Both the position numbers and the translations under genes were made by a program. Shown one piece after another: positions 1 to 5,974 of a DNA stretch of 7,885 bases; the first letter of the stretch is position 1, and every line of letters begins with the position of its first letter. The notes under the pieces were generated by a model. That model was not told the DNA's origin. It searched no databases and saw nothing but the letters and a program-made list of their open reading frames with translations. Source of the DNA: an uncultured Oscillibacter sp. (GTDB lineage: Bacteria; Bacillota; Clostridia; Oscillospirales; Oscillospiraceae); contig CAAGJQ010000070.1 of the NCBI GenBank assembly GCA_900770295.1, forward strand, positions 1 through 7,885, given 5' to 3'.

Positions 1-516
1 CTCATTGGTGACGCGGGACAGCCCGCCGGCGGTGACAGTGCCGCCCTCGATGACCAGGGAGCCGTTGTTCAGGAAGATCCCATGGGCCGCGGTGATGGTG
101 CCGCTTTTCACGGTGGTCTTGCCCAGAAGATTCATGGACACGAACACATCCGGAATGCTTTCAATGTTCAGCGTACCGCCGCCGGTGATGATGAGGCCGC
201 CTTCCGTCTGAGCGTCCAGACAGTCCACCGTGATGGTGTTGACGCTGCCGTCGGCCAGCTTCAGGGTGAGAGGCTGCTTGGTGTTGTAAATGCGCAGGTC
301 CTGAGCTGTGAAACCGTCCAGCGTTAGGGTGTAACTGCTCAGGTCGAAGCTCCAGCCCTTGCCGGATTTGGAGCTGTCCAGAAATTCGGTATAGGTCTTG
401 CCGTTGCTGTACGAAAAATAGGGGTCGGTCAGCAGACTGCCGCCCGCCATGGCCGGGACGGTCAGGCTCATGCACACCAGCAGGGCCAGGAACAGGGATG
501 CGATGCGTTTTTTCAT
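1..516 (-). CDS. secreted beta-helix-like surface protein, 3' end outside window (partial)
   Basis: The reading frame starts at 516 and stays open for 172 codons to the left edge, so the C-terminus is missing. Residues 1-24 form a typical signal peptide: MKKR, a hydrophobic core, then PAMA before GG. It has no lipobox, because the residue before Cys15 is Val. The mature part has short beta-strand repeats of the type 'GGTLNIES', 'KTTVKSGTITA' and 'GSLVIEGGTVTAGG', as in right-handed beta-helix (pectate-lyase-like) carbohydrate-binding surface proteins; Cthe_2159-like proteins are one possible match. The start is fixed by a strong ribosome binding site. The gene lies 26 bases behind the large SLH protein gene on the same strand with no terminator between, so co-transcription is likely. 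Its beta-helix module resembles residues 290-365 of that protein. Export is well supported. Carbohydrate binding is inference, and any anchor or catalytic part would lie outside the window. Confidence 0.8.
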   Translation of the reverse strand, partial: MKKRIASLFLALLVCMSLTVPAMAGGSLLTDPYFSYSNGKTYTEFLDSSKSGKGWSFDLSSYTLTLDGFTAQDLRIYNTKQPLTLKLADGSVNTITVDCLDAQTEGGLIITGGGTLNIESIPDVFVSMNLLGKTTVKSGTITAAHGIFLNNGSLVIEGGTVTAGGLSRVTNE

Positions 517-522
517 AGTAAC

Positions 523-530
523 TCTCCTTT
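523..530 (-). promoter_or_regulatory. ribosome binding site of the partial secreted protein
   Basis: AAAGGAGA on the minus strand, six bases before the ATG at 516-514. It fixes the start of the second surface protein, and the whole site lies inside the 26-base gap behind the upstream stop codon. Confidence 0.75.
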
Positions 531-542
531 GACGGTATTTTT

Positions 543-3500
543 TCAGCCCGCGAATGCGCGGAACAGGAATGTGACGATCTGGGCGCGGGTGCAATTTGCG
601 TTGGGACTGAAGGCAGTGGCAGTCGTACCGCCGGTGATGCCGTTCTCAGCGGCCCACGCTACTGCGCTGGCGTAGTAGGCGTCAGCCGCCACATCGGTGA
701 AGGGATTCACGCCGCCGGAGGCGGGAGACTTCTGACTGCGCCACAGGAAGGTGACGATCTGGGCCCGGGTGCAGGTTGCATTGGGGCTGAAGGCGGTATC
801 GCTGGTGCCCTTGGTGATGCCCTGACTGACAGCCCAACGGACAGCCTCAGCATAGTAGGCGTCGGCAGGCACATCCGCGAAGCTGCTCATGCCCGCAGGT
901 TCCGGGGACCCGGCGGCCCGCCACAGGAAGGTGACGGCCTGGGCACGGGTGCAGGCGGCATTGGGGCTGAAGGTAGTGGCAGTGGTGCCGGAGGTGATAC
1001 TCTTGCCCACGGCCCAGATCACGGCGTCGGCGTAGTAAGCATCGTCAGCCACATCCGTGAACGGGTTTTCACCGCCCTTTTCCGTCCACTTGGCGTAAAC
1101 CGTCATGTTCTTGGTCAGCTTCACAGAGGTGATCTTGGCGGTCAGCTTTGCGTCGGAGTACCAGCCGTCAAAGTCATATCCGGCTCGAGTGGGGATATGT
1201 CCGGCCAGGTCGATGGTGGCGCCGCCGGCCTTGGACACACTGTCGATCTTGCTGCCGCCGTTGGTGTCAAAGGTCAGAGTATAGGTGGAAATTCCACCGC
1301 CGCCACCGCCGCCGGAGGTGATCTTCGTATAGGTGGCTTTCAGTTCCACATTGGCTGCGGGCATGGTGAAGGTGGTCTCAGCGGCCTTGGCGTTGGCCAG
1401 AGTAATGTCGCCGGACACGATCTCCCACCCGGCGAAGGTGTAGCCGCTCTTGCTGTCAGCCTTGATGGTGACGGTGTCGCCTGCAAGGTAGATACCGGAG
1501 CCAGAGCCGCCGTCCACGGTCACAGCGGAAGTGGGCTTTCCGCTGACGAACACAGCGTAGTTGGAGAAGTGATTGGTGGTGAAAGTGATGGTCCGGCTGG
1601 CCTCGTCAGCCACGGCAAAGAGGTAGGTGACCGTTCCGTCATCGGAGATGTAGCAGGCCACCACATACTGGCCGTCCAGCAGGCCAGGCAGCTGCTCATA
1701 GGGCACGGTGACGGTCACATCGCCGCCCAGCTCGTGCAGGGTGTCCGTGCTGCCGTCAGGATGGGTGACCACCAGGGACACATCCACCACGGCAACGGGA
1801 TAATTGGTGGTAATGGCATCCAGGGCATCCTGCTGGGCCTGGCTCAGATCGCTCTGTGACACGCTTTCCAGACGGACGGAAACGGTGTCCTCTCCGCCGG
1901 TCACGGTCTTTGCCACGGTGTCCAACACGTCAGCGCTAAGGGTGACGGAGGCGTTCTCGGTGGAGACCGTCAGGCTCTCTGCCTTGTCGCTCTTGCTCAG
2001 TTCCTCTACCAGAGTGCCGGGAAGGACCAGTGTATCCACATCGCTGACGCTGCCCAGGTCAATGGAGACCTGGCCGTCGGCGTTCTCCGCGATCTGAGTC
2101 AGGTCTTCGTCATTGACGGTAATCTCTGCGGTGCCGCTTTCCGTATCCACTTCGACAGCGACATCCACATCCGCCGGGCCTTTGCCGGTGTCCACCGTCA
2201 CGCCGGACTTCACAGTCAGGGTGCCTTCGGTATAGGCGGCAGGGGCGGGAACCACGATATTGTCGCTGGCGGTCAAGGCTGCGCGCACCTGGTAGGTTCC
2301 GGCAGCCCGGGGAGCTTCTGTTGTCCACTGGCCGTCCACCAGATACTCCACACTTAGATTGGCGGAGGTGTCATAGGGGTCGATCCGGGCAGTCACTCCG
2401 CTGACATGACCGGCCAGCTGCTCCAGGTCGCTCAGAGTGATGGTGTATTCCGTGGCCTTGCCAACAGTCAGCTTGCCGTCCACGAAGGTAATGTCGTAGT
2501 TCTTGGCGGTCAAGCCGGAGAGGTCGATCGCGTACTCGCCCACATTGCCGTACTGCTTGTAGGTATAGCTGTAAACGGCCTCGCCGGACAGGACGCTCTC
2601 GTCCTCGTCCTTGACAAACCCGGAAACATCGTACCCGTCATTGGCAGCCTTCTCGCCGTAAGTAATGGCCTTGTCCCTGGCGGTGATGGTCAGGGGCGCC
2701 TTGGCAACGGTCACCGTGTAGGTAACGGAAGTCTCCGCGTACTGGTTGGCAACAGCGGCGGCAGTGACGGTGATCACCGCGTCGCCGGCGCCCACGACGG
2801 TGACCTTGCCGGACTGGGCGTCCACCACGGCCACAGCGGTGTTGCTGCTGGAATAGGTCAGCGCACCCCCGCCGGCGGTCGTATTCTTGGCTTCGTTAGA
2901 GAAATCCGCATCGCCATAGGTCTTTTTGACGCTGGTCCCGGGGAGCAGGATGGTCTGCTTTTCCAGCTTGGGGACGGCTTCGGTCCTGGTCTCGCCGCAG
3001 CGGGCGCAGGTGAAGGTTTTCACGCCGTCCGCATCCAGCGTGGGCGGGGTGGTGATGACGCCCTCGTCCCAGTCGTGGCCCAGGGCGTCCACATAGGTAT
3101 CCTTGTAGCTGTCGCCGCAGCGGGTGCAGGTGTGGGTGGTGTAACCCTTTTCCGTGCAGGTGGGGGTGGTGACCACGGAGGAATAACTATGGCCCAGGGC
3201 ATCGGTGTAGGCGTCCACATAGCTGTCACCGCAGCGGGAGCAGGTGTGGGTGGTGTAGCCCTTTTCCGTGCAGGTGGGAGCCGTCACCACAGCTTCATAG
3301 TCGTGGCCCAGAGCCGTAATGTCCCGGGTCTCCGTCTCACCGCAGACGCTGCAGGTGTGCTTCTCCACGCCCGCTTCGGTGCAGGTAGGAGCCTGGGTCT
3401 TAACCCAGTCGCCCCAGTCGTGATTCTCACAGGGCTCCGCACCGAAGGTAATGCTCTTCACCGCGTTGGTGACGGTGGTCCCCTCATAGGTCAGGGCGTC

Positions 3501-5756
3501 CGTGTCCGCCGTCACATAGGCGGCCGCGTATGCGCCATCCATGGTGGCGGTCAGCATCTTTGCGCCCGCGGGGGTAATCGGGGTTCCCGCCGCGATGCTG
3601 GCGGGAGAATTTGCACTGAAATCCGTGTCCCAGCTGAACCAGACCACTGCGCCGTTGGAGCCGCTGGCGGAGAGGACGCCGGATTCATAAACCAGATTGC
3701 TGCCATTAGTGTTGGAGAGATACAGTCCGTAGTGGCCGCCGGTCAGATCCATCGTGCCGCCGTCCACGGTCAGATCACCGCCGGTGAGGTTCAGCGCGTC
3801 AGAGGTGCCGGAGACGGTCAGGGCGCCGCCGGTGACCTGGACTGCCTCGTAGGAGGTGACAGCGGTGCCGGTGGAGTTGGTCACATCCAAAACGGCGCTG
3901 TCCTGCATGGCCAGGCCGTTCAGATACGCGGCGCCAGTAACGGTGACATTCGCCTCCCCGGACAGGGTGGTCAGCCCGCCGATGGACAGATCGCCGGTGT
4001 GCCGCAGCACGCCGCCGCTGATGTTGGCGGTACCGGCGTTATACAGGCCGTAGTACAGGCCGGTACCGCCGCTGACGGTCACGTCGCCGCCGGTCATGGT
4101 GAATGTGCTGGCGCTGTTTTGCAGGCGAATCGCCTGATGCTTGCCGTTACTGCCGTTGGCGATCTTCACGGTGCCGCCGCTGATGGTCAGATCACAGGCG
4201 GCGGTGTTGTTGTTGTAAAGGCCGTAGGCATAGCTGGCGTCCGCGCTCTGGTTCACCAGCACCTGCGCATTGTTTCCGGAGATGGTCATGTCACCTGCGA
4301 ACTTCACCGCGTAGCCCATATCGGCGGAGATGCCCACCGCGTCGGCGGTGAAGCTGCCATTCTCCACGGTGACGCTGCCGCCTGCGTTGACGGCGGTGAT
4401 GGCTTTGGCCGTCAGGCTGCCACCGGTGGCGATGTTCACATCACCGGAGGTCATCACGGCCTCATACTTGCCGGTGGCCGTCAGGGAAGCATCGTTGCTG
4501 ACTGTCAGGTCTCCTGACAAAGATACGATACTTCCGAGGTTGTCATCGGTGCCCACAGTGGGCAGATCAGCGGTGACCGCTGCGCCGCCGGTGACCGTAA
4601 GGTCTGTGGCCAGGATAGCTGTGGCAACGTATCCCTTCGTGCTCTCTCCGTCGATCTGGGTCTGGAAGTCCAGCGTTCCGCTGCCGGTAATGGCCACCAT
4701 GCCACTGCTGTCAATGCCGTAGCCTATCTGATCGGAGGTGCAGGAGATGGAAACAGTATTCTTGCCGCTGAGTTTGATGTTCAGCGTGGCGTCGCCCTGG
4801 TAATAGATGCCCGCTCGGGTGCCAGCGTCCGCATCCGCGTAATAGCCGGTGATGCTGGCGTTGGTGAGGGTCAGGGTGTTAGTGGCAGCAGTATAGACCG
4901 CGCCGTCCACCGTGCCGCCGTTTGCCATGTTCACGCCGTTTACATACAGGACTACGTCGGTGGCAGGGTTTTCCGGGTCCGTCGGGGCTGCCTCTGCGCC
5001 GCCGTTGATATGGATGACATTGGAGTACACAGGGTCGCCGGTGGTATAGAGATTCTTCGGCTCCACTTTCAGTCGGATGTCATAGCTGGCGTTCAGGAAG
5101 TCAAGTTCCTTGTGCAAACTCCATCCGGGCGAGAAGTCGAACCGGTTGCTGCCCCAGCTCTCGGTATCCTGCCAGGTGGTGCCGTCGGTGGTGAATTGCC
5201 ACTGGCCCCTGGCGTAGTATACCGGATATTCCACGCCGTCGCTGAACGTGGCCTTGCCATACAGCCGGGCCTCCGTACTCTCGGAAGTGTAAGTGATGTT
5301 TTCGGCCGCGGGCTGCGTTCCCGCTTCATCCGTGTAAAGCGTTACACTGGTGACTGAGGGCAGCGTGTCGGGAATTGTCTCCATTACTGCCGTCAGTGCG
5401 TAATCCCTGGAGATATTGCTGATGCCCAAGCCACCGTATGCGCCGTTAACAAAGCTCTGTGTGCGGTCTGTGCCGTTCAGCGTTACAGACCCGATACGGT
5501 AGCCATCCCGAATATTGGTGATTTGAAAAATGGCCCAGCTGCCGGACGGTACCGAAGCACTCTGACCATTTCCGCTGACAAACACGGTTGGGTTCTCGCT
5601 GCTTTGCGTGTTGCCGTCAATGACGCGGATATCACAAAGCGTATCATCATAGTTCAGTGATAGTGTGACTGATTCTTTGTCCGCCAGTGCGGTGGTGGGC
5701 AGCAGTCCCACCAGCAGGCACACGGACAGCAGGACAGCCCATATTCGTTTTCTCAT
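543..5756 (-). CDS. large modular SLH-domain cell-surface protein (1737 aa)
   Basis: This is an exported protein attached to the cell wall, probably an S-layer-associated adhesin or glycan-binding protein. Residues 1-25 are a signal peptide ending in ALA before DKE. Residues 26-255 are beta-rich domains. Residues 266-690 are a beta-helix-like run of 'LTVSGGTxxxTG' rungs. Residues 776-930 hold four Cys/His repeats of 37-38 residues. Residues 934-1018 look like a BIG2-type Ig fold, 1018-1101 like an MBG domain, and 1102-1185 like another Ig-like module. Residues 1186-1405 end in 'TTNHFSNYAVF', a pattern common in clostridial SLH proteins. Residues 1406-1480 and 1491-1560 are InlB-type repeats ('GYTFAGWEI', 'GYDFDGWYSDAKLT') around a seven-Gly hinge at 1482-1488. 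Three SLH domains at 1564-1737 (NPFTDV/SSFADV ... TRAQ) finish the protein and should bind a secondary cell-wall polymer. No LPXTG motif or protease/hydrolase active site was recognised. The AAGGAGG site nine bases upstream confirms the start. The ligand is unknown. Confidence 0.95.
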   Translation of the reverse strand: MRKRIWAVLLSVCLLVGLLPTTALADKESVTLSLNYDDTLCDIRVIDGNTQSSENPTVFVSGNGQSASVPSGSWAIFQITNIRDGYRIGSVTLNGTDRTQSFVNGAYGGLGISNISRDYALTAVMETIPDTLPSVTSVTLYTDEAGTQPAAENITYTSESTEARLYGKATFSDGVEYPVYYARGQWQFTTDGTTWQDTESWGSNRFDFSPGWSLHKELDFLNASYDIRLKVEPKNLYTTGDPVYSNVIHINGGAEAAPTDPENPATDVVLYVNGVNMANGGTVDGAVYTAATNTLTLTNASITGYYADADAGTRAGIYYQGDATLNIKLSGKNTVSISCTSDQIGYGIDSSGMVAITGSGTLDFQTQIDGESTKGYVATAILATDLTVTGGAAVTADLPTVGTDDNLGSIVSLSGDLTVSNDASLTATGKYEAVMTSGDVNIATGGSLTAKAITAVNAGGSVTVENGSFTADAVGISADMGYAVKFAGDMTISGNNAQVLVNQSADASYAYGLYNNNTAACDLTISGGTVKIANGSNGKHQAIRLQNSASTFTMTGGDVTVSGGTGLYYGLYNAGTANISGGVLRHTGDLSIGGLTTLSGEANVTVTGAAYLNGLAMQDSAVLDVTNSTGTAVTSYEAVQVTGGALTVSGTSDALNLTGGDLTVDGGTMDLTGGHYGLYLSNTNGSNLVYESGVLSASGSNGAVVWFSWDTDFSANSPASIAAGTPITPAGAKMLTATMDGAYAAAYVTADTDALTYEGTTVTNAVKSITFGAEPCENHDWGDWVKTQAPTCTEAGVEKHTCSVCGETETRDITALGHDYEAVVTAPTCTEKGYTTHTCSRCGDSYVDAYTDALGHSYSSVVTTPTCTEKGYTTHTCTRCGDSYKDTYVDALGHDWDEGVITTPPTLDADGVKTFTCARCGETRTEAVPKLEKQTILLPGTSVKKTYGDADFSNEAKNTTAGGGALTYSSSNTAVAVVDAQSGKVTVVGAGDAVITVTAAAVANQYAETSVTYTVTVAKAPLTITARDKAITYGEKAANDGYDVSGFVKDEDESVLSGEAVYSYTYKQYGNVGEYAIDLSGLTAKNYDITFVDGKLTVGKATEYTITLSDLEQLAGHVSGVTARIDPYDTSANLSVEYLVDGQWTTEAPRAAGTYQVRAALTASDNIVVPAPAAYTEGTLTVKSGVTVDTGKGPADVDVAVEVDTESGTAEITVNDEDLTQIAENADGQVSIDLGSVSDVDTLVLPGTLVEELSKSDKAESLTVSTENASVTLSADVLDTVAKTVTGGEDTVSVRLESVSQSDLSQAQQDALDAITTNYPVAVVDVSLVVTHPDGSTDTLHELGGDVTVTVPYEQLPGLLDGQYVVACYISDDGTVTYLFAVADEASRTITFTTNHFSNYAVFVSGKPTSAVTVDGGSGSGIYLAGDTVTIKADSKSGYTFAGWEIVSGDITLANAKAAETTFTMPAANVELKATYTKITSGGGGGGGISTYTLTFDTNGGSKIDSVSKAGGATIDLAGHIPTRAGYDFDGWYSDAKLTAKITSVKLTKNMTVYAKWTEKGGENPFTDVADDAYYADAVIWAVGKSITSGTTATTFSPNAACTRAQAVTFLWRAAGSPEPAGMSSFADVPADAYYAEAVRWAVSQGITKGTSDTAFSPNATCTRAQIVTFLWRSQKSPASGGVNPFTDVAADAYYASAVAWAAENGITGGTTATAFSPNANCTRAQIVTFLFRAFAG
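546..1067 (-). repeat. three tandem SLH-coding repeats, 180-bp period
   Basis: The 3' end of the surface-protein gene holds three related copies spaced exactly 180 bases (60 codons). The matching blocks beginning near 566, 746 and 926 share 'gtgacg(at/gc)ctgggc' and a downstream 'ttggg(a/g)ctgaagg'. Each encodes one SLH domain: an FxDV start, 'DAYYAxAVxWA', a 'GIT.GT' turn and 'C-TRAQ-x-VTFL'. Three SLH domains are the usual number for a wall-binding unit. The DNA similarity is high enough that recombination between copies could add or remove a domain. Confidence 0.85.
2967..3431 (-). repeat. four Cys/His-rich repeats (37-38 codons each)
   Basis: Residues 776-930 of the surface protein contain four units of the form GH(D/S)(W/Y)...PTCTEKGYTTHTC-x2-CG. 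The CxxC pairs are at 802/805, 839/842, 877/880 and 917/920. Single Cys residues are at 776, 792, 829 and 867. The fourth unit has lost its single Cys (PPTLDADG). The two middle copies are nearly identical at DNA level, offset by 114 bases (from 3127 and 3241), which points to recent duplication. Twelve of the 19 Cys residues in the mature protein fall here. Such units recur in surface proteins of gut Clostridia. Zinc-ribbon-like metal binding or disulfide cross-linking are both possible, and neither is shown by the sequence. Confidence 0.85.
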
Positions 5757-5765
5757 ACCTTGTTT

Positions 5766-5772
5766 CCTCCTT
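5766..5772 (-). promoter_or_regulatory. strong ribosome binding site of the SLH surface protein
   Basis: AAGGAGG on the minus strand, nine bases before the ATG at 5756-5754. It is a full-consensus Shine-Dalgarno sequence, fitting an abundant surface protein, and it settles the start codon. Confidence 0.85.
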
Positions 5773-5817
5773 GTACTTCATGAAAAGTGCATCTTTGGAT
5801 AGTCCTATACGATTTTG

Positions 5818-5846
5818 GTTTTAGCATCAAGTTTTTCTATCGTCAA
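5818..5846 (-). promoter_or_regulatory. predicted sigma-A-type promoter of the surface-protein operon
   Basis: On the minus strand TTGACG (5846-5841, five of six consensus bases) is followed after 17 bases by TAAAAC (5823-5818, four of six). This would start transcription near 5811 and give a leader of about 55 bases. The -35 box overlaps the left arm of the 46-bp palindrome and the -10 box overlaps the outer repeat, so both elements could control it. Prediction from sequence only. Confidence 0.45.
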
Positions 5847-5889
5847 GCAAGTGAAAATTAACAATCGAATGTTAAAGTTTACTTGCTTG
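5844..5889. promoter_or_regulatory. 46-bp imperfect palindrome, candidate operator between divergent operons
   Basis: The arms at 5844-5863 and 5870-5889 match at 17 of 20 positions around the 6-base loop ATCGAA. The outer nine bases (CAAGCAAGT / ACTTGCTTG) and the inner six (TTAACA / TGTTAA) are perfect, with the mismatches in between. The stem is AT-rich and lies upstream of both predicted transcription starts, so a DNA-binding dyad is more likely than a terminator hairpin. The inner TTAACA-N6-TGTTAA core has the form of a dimeric winged-helix or HTH regulator site. No matching regulator family can be named. A separate 10-bp palindrome (TGCCATGGCA, 5888-5897) abuts its right end. Confidence 0.55.
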
Positions 5890-5916
5890 CCATGGCATTT
5901 CTTTTATGTTTAGATT
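5887..5916 (+). promoter_or_regulatory. possible promoter of the MATE operon
   Basis: TTGCCA (5887-5892, five of six consensus bases) and TAGATT (5911-5916, four of six) are 18 bases apart. An alternative pair is TTGCTT (5883-5888) with TATGTT (5905-5910), spaced 16. Either places the start near 5915-5922 and the -35 box at the right edge of the palindrome. The choice between them is uncertain. Confidence 0.3.
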
Positions 5917-5974
5917 ATCCTGTAACCAAAATCGCACACAGACCAGTAATCATGAACCATGCGGGGAATGTCAA

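Larger units (their letters stand above)
5810..5934. repeat. outer 11-bp inverted repeat pair framing the divergent control region
   Basis: CGATTTTGGTT at 5810-5820 and its exact reverse complement AACCAAAATCG at 5924-5934 enclose 103 bases, which include the inner palindrome. Read in the direction of transcription, each operon therefore meets the same AACCAAAATCG word. On the left it overlaps the predicted -10/start region; on the right it lies in the predicted leader. This could be a paired operator. The ends of a small MITE-like element are an alternative, but no flanking target-site duplication is visible. Confidence 0.55.

Noticed and set aside
517..542. Terminator or promoter between the two surface-protein genes
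   Set aside because: The 26-base gap holds only a short A-run and the ribosome binding site; no hairpin or -35/-10 pair fits.
2406..4517. 703-codon open frame on the plus strand opposite the large surface-protein gene
   Set aside because: It is the mirror of a repetitive, GC-rich Val/Thr/Gly-coding gene that avoids the antisense stop words. Its product is a low-complexity Gly/Val/His-rich string without recognisable domains, and the opposite strand has a full signal peptide, domain series and ribosome site.
5844..5889. The palindrome as a bidirectional transcription terminator
   Set aside because: It sits between the 5' ends of two divergent genes, has an AT-rich stem and is not followed by a U-tract in either direction.
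5906..5974. Upstream ATG giving the MATE protein 23 extra residues
   Set aside because: No Shine-Dalgarno sequence precedes it, the added residues are polar and unlike MATE N-termini, and it lies inside or upstream of the predicted -10 region.
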